From NCBI GenBank assembly GCA_012840395.1, contig DULL01000029.1, forward strand, positions 1-59,755: a stretch of DNA of 59,755 nucleotides, given 5' to 3'. Under the pieces are notes generated by a model, which saw nothing but the letters and a program-made list of their open reading frames with translations, searched no databases and had not been told where the DNA came from. This document shows positions 36,179 through 45,882 of this stretch, in pieces (positions within the stretch are counted from its first letter, which is position 1; every line of letters starts with the position of its first letter). The translations under genes were made by a program, and so were the position numbers. This stretch comes from Clostridiaceae bacterium (GTDB taxonomy: Bacteria > Bacillota > Clostridia > Acetivibrionales > DULL01).

Positions 36179-37111
36179 ATGGCAAAAATTTATAGTAGTA
36201 TAACTGATCTAATCGGAAGAACACCATTGCTTCAATTGGTTAACTATAAAAAGAAGCATGGGCTTCAGGCAACACTAATAGGAAAACTGGAATATTTTAA
36301 TCCTGCAGGAAGTGTAAAAGACAGAATTGCAAAATCAATGATAGAAGATGCAGAAGCGAAGGGGTTATTGACTCCTGAATCAGTAATTATAGAACCGACA
36401 AGCGGGAATACAGGTATTGCTCTTGCAGCGATAGCTGCTGCCCGTGGATACCGCATTATTCTTACAATGCCTGAAACCATGAGCATTGAACGCAGAAACC
36501 TGCTCAAGGCATATGGGGCTGAACTTGTACTTACCGATGGTTCCAAGGGCATGTCCGGTGCCATTGCAAAAGCTAAAGAACTGGCAGCAGAAATCCCTAA
36601 TTCTTTCATCCCAGGCCAGTTTGACAATCCTGCCAATCCCGAAATCCACCGGAAAACAACCGGCCCAGAAATTTGGGAAGATACTGACGGTGCCATTGAT
36701 ATTTTGGTATCGGGTGTTGGTACAGGAGGCACTCTGACTGGTACAGGTGAATATTTGAAAGCTAAAAAGCCAAGCGTTAAGGTAGTGGCGGTGGAACCAG
36801 ATTCATCTCCTGTACTTTCCGGAGGAAACCCCGGCCCACATAAGATTCAGGGAATCGGAGCAGGTTTTGTTCCTAGAGTACTTAAGACTTCCATTTATGA
36901 TGAAATTATCCGGGTAAAAAATGAAGATGCATTTGCTGCCAGCAAAGATCTTTCCAGGACAGAAGGAGTATTGGTAGGTATTTCTTCCGGTGCGGCCTTG
37001 TGGGCTGCCACAGAAGTTGCAAAGCGTCCGGAAAATGCCGGTAAAGTTATTGTGGCTGTCCTCCCTGATACCGGTGAGAGGTATCTTTCCACACCGCTTT
37101 TTTCTGAATAA
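36179..37111 (+). CDS. cysK: Cysteine synthase A
   Basis: O-acetylserine sulfhydrylase, 310 residues, making cysteine from O-acetylserine and sulfide. PLP lysine in G-S-V-K-D-R-I-A, the substrate loop T-S-G-N-T-G and the phosphate-binding G-T-G-G-T loop are all present. ATG 36179 with AAGGA nine bases upstream is preferred over the GTG two codons earlier. Divergent from the Rrf2 regulator, whose putative operator overlaps its promoter. Confidence 0.96.
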   Translation: MAKIYSSITDLIGRTPLLQLVNYKKKHGLQATLIGKLEYFNPAGSVKDRIAKSMIEDAEAKGLLTPESVIIEPTSGNTGIALAAIAAARGYRIILTMPETMSIERRNLLKAYGAELVLTDGSKGMSGAIAKAKELAAEIPNSFIPGQFDNPANPEIHRKTTGPEIWEDTDGAIDILVSGVGTGGTLTGTGEYLKAKKPSVKVVAVEPDSSPVLSGGNPGPHKIQGIGAGFVPRVLKTSIYDEIIRVKNEDAFAASKDLSRTEGVLVGISSGAALWAATEVAKRPENAGKVIVAVLPDTGERYLSTPLFSE

Positions 37112-37190
37112 TCCCCTTAACTAAGAGTCAAGAAGTTTCTCGCTTCTAAAAGAGGGAGATAAATTTATGCAAATTATAATGACAACCTTG

Positions 37191-37241
37191 TTCAGTGGGG
37201 GATTGCAAGACCCCCACTGAATCCCTGAACGAAGCGAGTTT
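37191..37241. repeat. Repeat family C full copy
   Basis: TTCAGTGGGGG (37191-37201) pairs perfectly with CCCCCACTGAA (37211-37221); the tail TCCCTGAACGAAGCGAGTTTG follows to 37241 (21 bases, described by its parts CCCTGAAC and GAAGCGAGTTTG). It lies between convergent cysK and the GGDEF gene and may terminate both. Confidence 0.8.
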
Positions 37242-37242
37242 G

Positions 37243-38811
37243 CTATGATTCCGCGTATTCTATCCTGTTGCGGCCGGAAACCTTGGCTTTATATAGCAAT
37301 TTATCAGCTGCAGATATAATATCTTCCAGAGTGGTATCTGGTGAATATTTAACTGTAGTTACTCCAAAGCTTGCAGTAACAAATTCGGAAACAGGAGATT
37401 TTTCATGTTCAATTTTTAAGTCTTGAATTTTTTGCCGGATGTTTTCAGCTATCTTTACTGCAGAATGAATGTTTGTATCAGGTAATATACAGGCAAATTC
37501 TTCTCCTCCGTAACGGGCTGCCAGATCAACAGAACGGTTTATACAGCGTTCTAATACTTTGCCTATCTGACGCAAACACTCGTCTCCCAAGACATGTCCA
37601 TAATAATCATTATATGTCTTAAAATAATCAACATCTAATAAAATTATTGATAATTTAGAGTTTGAACGTTTAAGTCTGGAATACTCGCGTTCCAAAGTTT
37701 CATCAAAGCGTCTTCTGTTTGCTATGCCCGTTAGACTATCCTTATTACTTAATTCCGTTAACTTACGGTTAGATTCTTCCAGTAACAGCTCCATTTCCTT
37801 TCTCTCATTTATGTCCGTTAACATGGCAAAAGATCCCTCAAATTTTCCGGATTCATCTAAAATAGATTTTGCGGAAACCAAAAACCAGTGTTTTTGTCCG
37901 TCCTTTCTTAGCAAGCAGCATTCATAGACTGAATCTTTACCACTTTTCCGAAGGGATTCTTGATAATTATATACACCCAGATGGCTTTCAGGGAAAAAAG
38001 AAATATATGGCCTTCCAAGCATTTCATCAATTGTATATCCAAGTATTAAAGCCATGTTTTCATTGGCAAAAGTGATTTTAAAATTTTCATCAAAAATAAG
38101 AATTCCTCCGATGGCTGTTTCCACAATTTGTTGGAATCTGATTTCACTTTTTTGCAATGTTTTCTGAATTTCCTGTACTTGCAAATCGCTTCTTTCTTTA
38201 GCAAGCATAAGCAAAATAAATCCGCTTATTAAAAACACACAATAGCTTACTACAGGTATAATGCTGAATATGGCACTACCGTGCAGGCTTAAGGCATATT
38301 CAGGAAAAACCAGGCATAAAATGGAACTTATAAGAAATATTGTTGCTGTTACACAATAACAAACAGCCATAAGTAATTGCAAAGAAAATTTCTTTTCTGA
38401 TTTACTGAACAGAAATAAACTCGGTAAAAAATATATAAAACTTTGAAGAAGGAATATTAATCCTGCCCGATAAGGCTCAACTAAAAATATGGTTAATGAA
38501 CATGCGAGTATAACACCTATAGATGTTAATACATGTAGTTGGCGTTTTACAAGTTGTCCGGATAATATTTTAACAGCCCAGGCTTCATAGGCACAACCTA
38601 AGATTAGAACAATATTAGCAAGCAATGTTAAGCTGTCATAGGTATTTGTCCTGTAGTAAAGCAACAGTGAACCAACAGCCTGAAGAATTTTTGCCTGAAT
38701 CCAGTATGGAACTTCTTGTGGATCGTTTTTGTTCAATTTAAATATTATCAACAATATTCCGAATAAGAATGATCCGATTGCCAGCATTAATATTATAGTT
38801 CTTAAATCCAT
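37243..38811 (-). CDS. Membrane PAS-GGDEF diguanylate cyclase
   Basis: A 522-residue protein expected to make cyclic di-GMP. Seven hydrophobic segments occupy about residues 5-210, a PAS domain about 225-340 (Q-I-V-E-T-A-I-G-G-I-L-I-F-D) and GGDEF about 360-520. The active motif is G-G-E-E-F, and R-S-V-D five residues before it is an intact inhibitory I-site, so the enzyme is probably active and feedback-inhibited. The N-terminal membrane region resembles sensory 7TM domains with no known ligand. Stop codon abuts repeat family C. Confidence 0.9.
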   Translation of the reverse strand: MDLRTIILMLAIGSFLFGILLIIFKLNKNDPQEVPYWIQAKILQAVGSLLLYYRTNTYDSLTLLANIVLILGCAYEAWAVKILSGQLVKRQLHVLTSIGVILACSLTIFLVEPYRAGLIFLLQSFIYFLPSLFLFSKSEKKFSLQLLMAVCYCVTATIFLISSILCLVFPEYALSLHGSAIFSIIPVVSYCVFLISGFILLMLAKERSDLQVQEIQKTLQKSEIRFQQIVETAIGGILIFDENFKITFANENMALILGYTIDEMLGRPYISFFPESHLGVYNYQESLRKSGKDSVYECCLLRKDGQKHWFLVSAKSILDESGKFEGSFAMLTDINERKEMELLLEESNRKLTELSNKDSLTGIANRRRFDETLEREYSRLKRSNSKLSIILLDVDYFKTYNDYYGHVLGDECLRQIGKVLERCINRSVDLAARYGGEEFACILPDTNIHSAVKIAENIRQKIQDLKIEHEKSPVSEFVTASFGVTTVKYSPDTTLEDIISAADKLLYKAKVSGRNRIEYAES

Positions 38812-39207
38812 ATTAACCTCTCACAAAAAGAGTTCAATCTATATATGGTTTTATCTATGGAACAAATTGAATATTTCATGTACATCTAATTCAAGCTCTT
38901 CGGAAATAGATACCGCATTTGCTTTGATTCAAACATCTGATATTTATGTTTATTGCAGCCATACAATAGAATTCCATACTTCCATATATAAGCATGATAA
39001 TACAGTACTCATGCATTGTCAACATTTTGGTGCTGACATGATATAAGTGTTCTGATATGGCTTTTGTGATATCCTTTCTTTAACAATTAAACTTTATATG
39101 GTATTATAATGCAATAAGGTTAGTTAGGGTAATTCTTTTACATTCATCTCTCATTCGAAAATGAGAGCGTTCTGCATAGACTATCAAAATTTTTTATAGG
39201 TGATTCT
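38812..39207. other. Intergenic region, divergent
   Basis: 396 bases between the leftward cyclase and a small rightward gene. A rightward -10 (TATAAT at about 39104-39109) is plausible for the small gene. The longest ORF here lacks a ribosome binding site and codon bias. No strong hairpin is seen. Confidence 0.4.
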
Positions 39208-39408
39208 ATGAGGAAAATAGAAGTTATAATTGGCAAAGTAATATCCTTGGTCGTACTTATCACGACAATTATTTTTCATAAATTTGTTTCTGAACTCAAT
39301 CATGTTATTTTTACATGTCTTGTTTCATTCTCTGCTCTGCTATATACTCTTTGTGTAATAGGAGATAAAAGAAAAAAGCAGAAGGGTGACTCGAATATTG
39401 GCAATTAA
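39208..39408 (+). CDS. Small two-helix membrane protein
   Basis: A 66-residue protein with two hydrophobic stretches (about residues 6-24 and 32-50) and a basic C-terminal tail K-R-K-K-Q-K. AGGTGA lies before the ATG. It is followed 24 bases later by a DMT transporter on the same strand. I do not recognise a family; it could be a small accessory subunit or an unrelated membrane peptide. Confidence 0.5.
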   Translation: MRKIEVIIGKVISLVVLITTIIFHKFVSELNHVIFTCLVSFSALLYTLCVIGDKRKKQKGDSNIGN

Positions 39409-39432
39409 TGACTAAAGGAGATCTGCATATTG

Positions 39433-40347
39433 ATGAAAGCGAAATTAAAAATAATTTTTTCTATGGCATCATTCGGGACAATCGCAGTTTTTGTGAAAAA
39501 TATCCCTCTTTCCACCGGTGAAATTGCTCTCTTCAGGGCAGTCATAGCTTCTCTTGTGATTGTTGCTTATAAGCTAATATCAGGGAAGAAGATTATTTTT
39601 TCTGAAATAAAAAAAGACCTGCCTTTACTTTTTATCTCAGGTGTTGCAATGGGTTTCAACTGGATTTTGCTTTTTCAGGCATATAAGTATACAACAGTAT
39701 CAATTGCTACATTAAGTTATTATTTTGCACCTGTAATTATAATGGTATTATGTCCGGCCTTGTTCAGAGAGAAATTGACAATTAAACAGATTCTATGCTT
39801 TATTATGGCAACTTTGGGACTTATTATGGTAATTGGTGTTGACGGTGCGGGGAAGACTGGAAATAATATCCTGGGCATAGGTTTTGGCCTTGGTGCTGCA
39901 GCACTTTATGCAACTGTTGTAATAATAAACAAATATATCAAAAAAGTCACTGGCATAGACAGGACATTAATACAGTTTCTGGCCGCAATAATTGTTCTTA
40001 CACCTTATGTAAGCGCAACAACAGGGATAAATATTGGCAATATGGATAGAACCGGCATAATAAATATTTTAATACTGGGTTTCTTTCACACAGGTATTTC
40101 TTATGTTTTATATTTTTCCTCCCTTAAAGATTTAAATGGACAGGAAGCCGCTATTTTAAGCTATATTGATCCACTAGTTGCTATAATCATATCAGTGGCT
40201 GTATTGAAGGAATCCATCAATTTTGTGCAGATTATTGGTGGGTTGATGATACTTGGATTTACGCTGCTAAACGAATTTGAAGTGAATATATTTCCTGAAC
40301 ATAAGCAAAAGAGCTTCTCATTAAGCAAAGTAAGAAAGCAGGGTTAA
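39433..40347 (+). CDS. DMT-family (EamA) transporter
   Basis: A 304-residue membrane protein with about ten helices and two EamA repeats: F-G-T-I-A-V-F-V-K-N-I-P at the start and S-Y-I-D-P-L-V-A-I-I-I-S-V at the end of repeat two. Substrate unknown. ATG 39433 is chosen; TTG 39430 directly before it has better spacing from AAAGGAGA and may be used. Unlike the DMT gene at 24.6 kb in detail; the two are not close duplicates by eye. Confidence 0.85.
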   Translation: MKAKLKIIFSMASFGTIAVFVKNIPLSTGEIALFRAVIASLVIVAYKLISGKKIIFSEIKKDLPLLFISGVAMGFNWILLFQAYKYTTVSIATLSYYFAPVIIMVLCPALFREKLTIKQILCFIMATLGLIMVIGVDGAGKTGNNILGIGFGLGAAALYATVVIINKYIKKVTGIDRTLIQFLAAIIVLTPYVSATTGINIGNMDRTGIINILILGFFHTGISYVLYFSSLKDLNGQEAAILSYIDPLVAIIISVAVLKESINFVQIIGGLMILGFTLLNEFEVNIFPEHKQKSFSLSKVRKQG

Positions 40348-40877
40348 AGCAATAGGATAAAAATCAGGCCAAGAAGGTTAAAAAGATGTCTATATGGGAA
40401 ATGTGGAAATTAAATCAAATATTTCAATCAGTCATATTTTCAGGTTTGAATATAATATGAATACAATAATTATAAATCCCCAAAAAGCTTTATAGAATAG
40501 AGTATACCGAAAAACTACTCTCATTATTTTTTATATTATTAAGCCTATTTTATTAAGCCTATAAAGTAAATTTGATATTTTAGATTTTCAGTTTTTCAAT
40601 AAAAAATTTAAAAAATTCAAAAATAAAAAACTATTTAAATAATTAAAACAATGATAAAAACTTAAAAATTATATAAATATAAACATAAAAAAATACCAAA
40701 CGGTGAATTATATAAATTAAAAGAAATTAACATAAATAAAATATGACTATTTTATAGGATAATTTATTCCATATCAAGCAACTCCGCCTTTAATAAATAC
40801 CGGGCATAATGCCAATATTTATTGGCTATAAAAGAAATAATTCGGATAAGAATAAAGGTGGAGGTGAATATAAATAT
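40348..40877. other. Very AT-rich gap
   Basis: 530 bases, with an A-rich stretch from about 40560 to 40760 that is nearly devoid of G and C. No gene, tRNA or strong hairpin was found. Possible promoter or curved-DNA region for the lipoprotein gene that follows. Confidence 0.45.
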
Positions 40878-41570
40878 ATGGATAAAAAAATTAGAAATTT
40901 CACCATATTTGTTTTAGCAATCAGCCTTTTTGCGATTTTATTAAGCGGATGTGGTGCCCAAAGCGGTCAGGACAGAAACCGAATGCAAACACCTCAGGAT
41001 AATATGCAAGGTACCACAAACGCACCTGGACAAATAGGCATGCTTAGTTCAGAAAGGATGAATGACGGAATTTCTGGTACTGATCAGGGAGGAACCGGAT
41101 TACTGGGGATAAATCCCGGCCAGAATGAATCGCAAGGAAATAACCTCAATCAGAATGGATTATTGGGAACTAATAAAGGAAACAGAAACGGGAACACTAT
41201 CGGGAACAACGGAGTAAACGGTGCAAATACGCAAGGTACAAGAATTGATGTAGATAAGTCCCGAAAAATTGAAACTGAGCTAAAGAAGATGAGGGGCATT
41301 GAAGATGTGAATGTATTGATAAACGGGAATACAGCTCTTGTAAGCTGCAGGACTTCTGCTTCTGCAGGAGAAAGAACGGCTGTAAGAAACCAGATAGTGC
41401 AAAAAGTAAAGGAAATTGATAATTCACTTACTGATGTGAGGGTAAGCGAATCACCTGATATAATGAAAGATATGAGAAGACTATCTGACGATATTAACAA
41501 AAACAGACCTATGGAAAATATAATAGAAGAATTTAACAGGATGTTCCAGGGAGTCAATCCAGCCACTTAA
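40878..41570 (+). CDS. YhcN/YlaJ-type sporulation lipoprotein
   Basis: A 230-residue lipoprotein. Signal peptide with lipobox L-S-G-C near residue 24, a Gly/Asn/Gln-rich low-complexity linker (about 30-125), then a globular domain (about 130-225) with K-I-E-T-E-L-K-K-M-R-G-I-E-D-V and G-N-T-A-L-V, matching the YhcN/YlaJ family of forespore lipoproteins. The Asn-rich linker carries imperfect repeats (N-Q-N-G-L-L-G-T-N). ATG 40878 has GAGGTG upstream. Confidence 0.78.
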   Translation: MDKKIRNFTIFVLAISLFAILLSGCGAQSGQDRNRMQTPQDNMQGTTNAPGQIGMLSSERMNDGISGTDQGGTGLLGINPGQNESQGNNLNQNGLLGTNKGNRNGNTIGNNGVNGANTQGTRIDVDKSRKIETELKKMRGIEDVNVLINGNTALVSCRTSASAGERTAVRNQIVQKVKEIDNSLTDVRVSESPDIMKDMRRLSDDINKNRPMENIIEEFNRMFQGVNPAT

Positions 41571-41606
41571 ATGACAGAATATCATGTTTTATTAATGATA
41601 ATGGAG

Positions 41607-41639
41607 AATACGGGGATGATAATAGAAACACCCCGTATT
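41607..41639 (+). terminator. Terminator after the spore lipoprotein gene
   Basis: AATACGGGG (41607-41615) pairs with CCCCGTATT (41631-41639), followed by a short T-rich stretch. Confidence 0.7.
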
Positions 41640-41725
41640 ATTTATTTATGTTATTTAAGTCGCAGATTAAGTTGTATTTAAATTGTAGATATTATAAAAT
41701 TAAAAAAAAGTCTATGGAGGCGTTT

Positions 41726-42919
41726 ATGCTATTAATTAAAAATGCAAAAATACTTACCATGGCAGGAGTAAATTATGAAAGTGGGTATATTTTTACAGAA
41801 AACGGCAAGATAACAGCTATAGGAGATAGCGGTACAGCAGATTTTGTAAAGAATTTAATTATGGATTTTAATAAAGTTAAAATAATTGATGCTAAAGGAG
41901 CTTTTGTATTACCTGGATTTATTGATGCCCACTGCCATGTAGGCATGTGGGAAGATTCTGTTGGTATAGAGGGCGCAGATGGGAATGAAGGTACTGATCC
42001 TATTACTCCTCATCTCAGAGCAATAGATGGTGTTTACTATTCAGACAGGTCTTTTACTGAAGCAAGAGAAAGTGGTGTTACAACCGTAGTAACAGGCCCA
42101 GGCAGCGCAAATGTAATAGGAGGGCAGTTTGCAGCTTTAAAAACCTATGGCAGACGGGTTGAGGATATGATTATTAAGGAACCAGTTGCCATGAAGGTTG
42201 CTTTTGGAGAAAACCCTAAACGGGTTTACGGAGAAAAAAAGCAAATGCCTTCAACAAGAATGGCAACTGCGGCGTTACTAAGGGAAAATCTCCTAAAAGC
42301 CATAGAATATAAAGAAAAATTGGATGAGTATAATAAGGATAAGAATAATAATGAAAAACCCAAATTAGATTTTAAGCTGGAAAGCCTGGTTAAGGTCCTT
42401 AACGGAGAAATTCCTTTAAAGGCACATGCCCACAGGGCAGATGATATATTGACTGCTATCAGGATTGCTAAAGAATTTGGTTTAAGATATACTCTTGATC
42501 ACTGTACAGAAGGTTATTTAATAAAAGATATATTAGCTGAAGAAGGGGTACAAGCTATTGTAGGGCCTATTCTTACAGACAGGTCTAAAATAGAATTGAG
42601 AAGTATGAGCCTGAAAAATCCGGGTATACTCTCAAAAGCCGGTGTTAAAGTTGCCATAATGACAGATCACCCTGTTATACCTGTACAGTACCTGTGTTTG
42701 TGTGCTGCCATAGCAGTTAAGGAAGGTATGGATGAAGAGGAAGCTCTTAAGGCTATAACAATTAATGCAGCCCAGATTTGCGAGATAGACCACAGAGTTG
42801 GAAGTCTTGAAGTTGGGAAAGACGCAGATATGGTAATTTTTTCAGACCATCCTTTTGAACTAAAATCAAAGGTATTAACAACAATTATTAACGGGAATAT
42901 TGTATATGAAGCAAATTAA
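41726..42919 (+). CDS. Amidohydrolase, imidazolonepropionase/dihydroorotase-like
   Basis: A 397-residue metal-dependent hydrolase of the amidohydrolase superfamily. Metal motif D-A-H-C-H near residue 64, H-A-H-R near 235, D-H near 262 and the late Asp in M-T-D-H-P-V. Many clostridia have this protein as a plain amidohydrolase; substrate is not known. GGAGG precedes ATG 41726. Its end overlaps the tsaE start, so it is co-transcribed with the tRNA-modification genes. Confidence 0.82.
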   Translation: MLLIKNAKILTMAGVNYESGYIFTENGKITAIGDSGTADFVKNLIMDFNKVKIIDAKGAFVLPGFIDAHCHVGMWEDSVGIEGADGNEGTDPITPHLRAIDGVYYSDRSFTEARESGVTTVVTGPGSANVIGGQFAALKTYGRRVEDMIIKEPVAMKVAFGENPKRVYGEKKQMPSTRMATAALLRENLLKAIEYKEKLDEYNKDKNNNEKPKLDFKLESLVKVLNGEIPLKAHAHRADDILTAIRIAKEFGLRYTLDHCTEGYLIKDILAEEGVQAIVGPILTDRSKIELRSMSLKNPGILSKAGVKVAIMTDHPVIPVQYLCLCAAIAVKEGMDEEEALKAITINAAQICEIDHRVGSLEVGKDADMVIFSDHPFELKSKVLTTIINGNIVYEAN

Positions 42920-43376
42920 AACCAAATCAACTGAAGAAACAAAAGAAACAGGATATAAATTAGGGAAACTGTTACATAAAGGTGATATTGTCTGCATTTC
43001 AGGAGAACTTGGAGTGGGCAAGACAATATTTTCAGGAGGAATTGCCCTCGGCCTGGGAGTGAAAGGCTATATAACCAGTCCCACTTTTACCATTGTAAAT
43101 GAATATTATGACGGTAGAGTGCCTTTATATCATTTTGATGTATACAGAATAGGTTCCACTGATGAAATGTACGAAATCGGTTTTGAAGAGTATCTTGATG
43201 GCGATGGCGTTGTTATTATTGAATGGGCGGAATTGATAGAAAATATTTTGCCTGACCAATATATCCGCGTTACAATTGAAAGAGACAAGGATAATCAGCA
43301 GGATGGACGGTGGATAAAGATTGATTTTATAGGTTCAAGGTACGAGGACTATCATAACAAACTTTTAGCGGAATGA
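42906..43376 (+). CDS. tsaE: tRNA threonylcarbamoyladenosine ATPase TsaE
   Basis: ATPase required with TsaB and TsaD for t6A37 formation on ANN-reading tRNAs. Walker A G-E-L-G-V-G-K-T, the T-S-P-T-F-T-I-V-N-E-Y stretch and the I-I-E-W-A-E motif are all typical. ATG 42906 gives 156 residues. Overlaps the amidohydrolase end and precedes tsaB. Confidence 0.94.
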   Translation: MKQIKTKSTEETKETGYKLGKLLHKGDIVCISGELGVGKTIFSGGIALGLGVKGYITSPTFTIVNEYYDGRVPLYHFDVYRIGSTDEMYEIGFEEYLDGDGVVIIEWAELIENILPDQYIRVTIERDKDNQQDGRWIKIDFIGSRYEDYHNKLLAE

Positions 43377-43392
43377 TTTGGAGGTATACCTG

Positions 43393-44163
43393 ATGGAAAA
43401 ATCGGAGCATCCGAAGACTGAAATGAAGATACTTGCACTGGATACATCTTCTTCGGTGGCCTCTGTGGCAATATTGGATAAAAACATACTGATGGGAGAG
43501 TACTCAATAAACAGCAAAAAAAAGCATTCGCAGATTTTGATGCTAATGGTTAAAGAACTATTAAAGAACCTGGATATTTCTCCCGAGGATATTGATTTAT
43601 ATGCAGTAACCAGCGGGCCAGGTTCTTTTACCGGTCTCAGGATTGGTATTACTGCGGTAAAAGCAATGGCTTATGCGGTAAAAAAGCCTGTAATTGCAGT
43701 ACCTTCTTTAGAAGCATTGGCATATAATCTGCCTCTGTGGGAAGGTTTGGTTTGCCCTATCATGGATGCAAGAAATAATCAAGTGTATACTGCGCTATAT
43801 AAATGGAAGGGAAACTTCCTGGAGGCAGTTACTGAATGTAAGGGAATAGCGGTTCAGGAATTAATATTATTAATAATGGATAATATGAAGGATAATAATA
43901 AAGTAGCTTTTGTAGGTGACGGCGTTGAGGTACACAGACAGTATATTGCTGAACAGTTAGGAAATAAGGCTGTATTTACGCCTGCAAATCTTATGCTTGT
44001 CAGGGCAAGTTCTGTAGCTCTGGCTGCAGCTGCAAAATATTCACGGGGCGAGATAGAGACAGCTTTTGAACTGGTGCCCTTTTATCTGAGAAAATCCCAG
44101 GCTGAGAGAGTGCTTGAAAAAAATAATAAGGGTGAAAATGAAGAGGTCTGTGATAAAGTATGA
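43393..44163 (+). CDS. tsaB: tRNA threonylcarbamoyladenosine protein TsaB
   Basis: Inactive ASKHA-fold partner of TsaD in t6A synthesis, 256 residues. Seen: I-L-A-L-D-T-S-S-S-V-A-S-V-A, and G-P-G-S-F-T-G-L-R-I-G near residue 75. GGAGGT seven bases before ATG 43393. Start at residue K-I-L-A is also conceivable. Its stop overlaps the rimI start. tsaD is not within the window. Confidence 0.94.
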   Translation: MEKSEHPKTEMKILALDTSSSVASVAILDKNILMGEYSINSKKKHSQILMLMVKELLKNLDISPEDIDLYAVTSGPGSFTGLRIGITAVKAMAYAVKKPVIAVPSLEALAYNLPLWEGLVCPIMDARNNQVYTALYKWKGNFLEAVTECKGIAVQELILLIMDNMKDNNKVAFVGDGVEVHRQYIAEQLGNKAVFTPANLMLVRASSVALAAAAKYSRGEIETAFELVPFYLRKSQAERVLEKNNKGENEEVCDKV

Positions 44164-44609
44164 AAGATGTTGAGATTTTTAATGCTACCCCAGAATGTAT
44201 TGATGGAATTATGATTGTTGAAAATCTTAGCTTTAGAATTCCATGGTCCCGTAATTCAATAACTGATGAAATTACAAAAAATAGTTTTGCGAAATATATA
44301 TGTGCAAGGATAGGAAATCAGATAGTGGGTTATGCAGGAATGTGGATTATATGCGGAGAAGGGCATATAACAAATATAGCTGTTCATCCTGAATTCAGAA
44401 GAAATGGTATAGGAAGCAGACTATTAAGCAAACTTGTTGAAATAGCAAGAGAAAATGATGTATATGCAATGACCCTTGAAGTCAGAAAAAGCAACCTGGG
44501 AGCTCAGGAACTTTATAAAAAACATGGGTTTAAGCCCAGTGGAATCCGGAAGGCATATTACTCAGACAATGGAGAGGATGCCATAATTATGTGGAAAGAA
44601 ATTTTCTGA
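44160..44609 (+). CDS. rimI: Ribosomal protein S18 alanine N-acetyltransferase
   Basis: GNAT of 149 residues that acetylates the N terminus of S18. The acetyl-CoA loop is R-R-N-G-I-G-S-R, and the family-typical V-R-K-S-N-L-G-A-Q-E-L-Y-K-K-H-G-F-K stretch is clear. Four-base overlap with tsaB (ATGA). tsaE-tsaB-rimI is a conserved order in Firmicutes. Confidence 0.93.
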   Translation: MKDVEIFNATPECIDGIMIVENLSFRIPWSRNSITDEITKNSFAKYICARIGNQIVGYAGMWIICGEGHITNIAVHPEFRRNGIGSRLLSKLVEIARENDVYAMTLEVRKSNLGAQELYKKHGFKPSGIRKAYYSDNGEDAIIMWKEIF

Positions 44610-44640
44610 GCAAACTCGCTTCGCCCGGGAATTCAGTAGA
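44610..44640. repeat. Repeat family C remnant
   Basis: The reverse strand reads TACTGAATTCCCGGGCGAAG then CGAGTTTGC, clearly the tail of the copy at 37212-37241, but the hairpin half is missing. It directly follows the rimI stop codon. Confidence 0.7.
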
Positions 44641-44815
44641 GAATAAAAAATAATACGGCTTAAATGATTGAAAATAGAATAATTGACATAAAATTTAAAA
44701 TATAACATAAGATAAAAATATTTATAATCAGCTTGGTTGAGCCTCCTAGAAAATTAAGCAAGGGATATAAGTTAAAAAAAAAATCATACTAGTTTAATGG
44801 AGGTGAAACTTGCTG

Positions 44816-45712
44816 ATGCTAAAAAAACTAGCATTATTAATGATTATATTTGTACTTACGGGCTGTGCTTCTTCAAACAGATTGCCTGAAGAAGACCTGC
44901 CTGATGCAGGTAAGCAGCTTTTAGGCGAGCAGGAATCCACCCAGATTGAACCTCCTCCGGAACCAACAGTAAAACCTGGAGTTTTTCTGGGAGAAATGGA
45001 TGTGGGTGGTATGGAAAGGTCGTCAGTATTGCATAAGATAGAGCTGCATGCCCTGGATGTGGATATTAAAATGATAAATGCTAGTATTAACCCTGAAACC
45101 TGGGAGATTTATCCTGAAAAGGCAGGTAAAAGAGTTAATGTTGAGAAGACTCTTGAACTTGTTATGAACGCTAATGAAGGAGAAAAGGTAGATTATGTAA
45201 TTGAGGAAATTCCTCCTGAAATTACTTCAGAAATGGTTAAAAACAATATAGTACTAATAGCAAGTTATTCAACACCATTAATTGATAGAACCCCTTCAAG
45301 AGTTAATAATATAAAGCTGGCTGCAAAAAAAATAAATGGTATAAAACTTGCTCCCGGAGAAGAGTTTTCTTTTAATAGGATAGTAGGGAGAAGAACAGAA
45401 GGCAAAGGTTATGAACTTGCTCCTATTATAGTAAACACCGAGGATGGGCCTGAGAAAGGATATGGAGTAGGAGGAGGAGTTTGCCAGGTATCGACCACAA
45501 TTTATAATGCAGTAGCAAAATGCGGCCTTAAAGTGACAGAAAGACACATGCATTCAAAAGATATTAATTATGTACCTGAAGGTAAAGATGCTACGGTTTC
45601 TTACGGATCTGTAGATTTTAGATTTGTAAACAACAGGGACCATTCTATAATGATAAAAGTCTATCTTCATAATAAGAAGGTAATTGCTGAAATATATGAA
45701 AACAGAAACTAA
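44816..45712 (+). CDS. VanW-family lipoprotein
   Basis: A 298-residue secreted lipoprotein. Signal peptide with lipobox L-T-G-C near residue 18, a Pro-rich linker, a putative peptidoglycan-binding-4-like region (about 55-140), then the VanW domain (about 170-290) with G-E-E-F-S-F-N and G-G-G-V-C-Q-V-S-T-T-I-Y-N-A. VanW function is not established. GGAGGTGA lies eight bases before ATG 44816; the earlier TTG is too close. Confidence 0.88.
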   Translation: MLKKLALLMIIFVLTGCASSNRLPEEDLPDAGKQLLGEQESTQIEPPPEPTVKPGVFLGEMDVGGMERSSVLHKIELHALDVDIKMINASINPETWEIYPEKAGKRVNVEKTLELVMNANEGEKVDYVIEEIPPEITSEMVKNNIVLIASYSTPLIDRTPSRVNNIKLAAKKINGIKLAPGEEFSFNRIVGRRTEGKGYELAPIIVNTEDGPEKGYGVGGGVCQVSTTIYNAVAKCGLKVTERHMHSKDINYVPEGKDATVSYGSVDFRFVNNRDHSIMIKVYLHNKKVIAEIYENRN

Positions 45713-45882
45713 AGTAATAAATTTGATATGTACTTATCGTATTATATTTTTTTTGTTATAATACTTTTAAAGATTTATTAAAAAATCAACAAGTATACTC
45801 CTGCATTAAATGTGGGAGATGAATTGCTAAAATATAAACGAGGCTCAAAAACGATGCAAAGTATGGCAGGGAGGATTTTAGA

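Noticed and set aside
38729-39046. 105-residue rightward ORF upstream of the small membrane protein
   Set aside because: Starts inside the GGDEF gene on the other strand, no ribosome binding site, no family resemblance.
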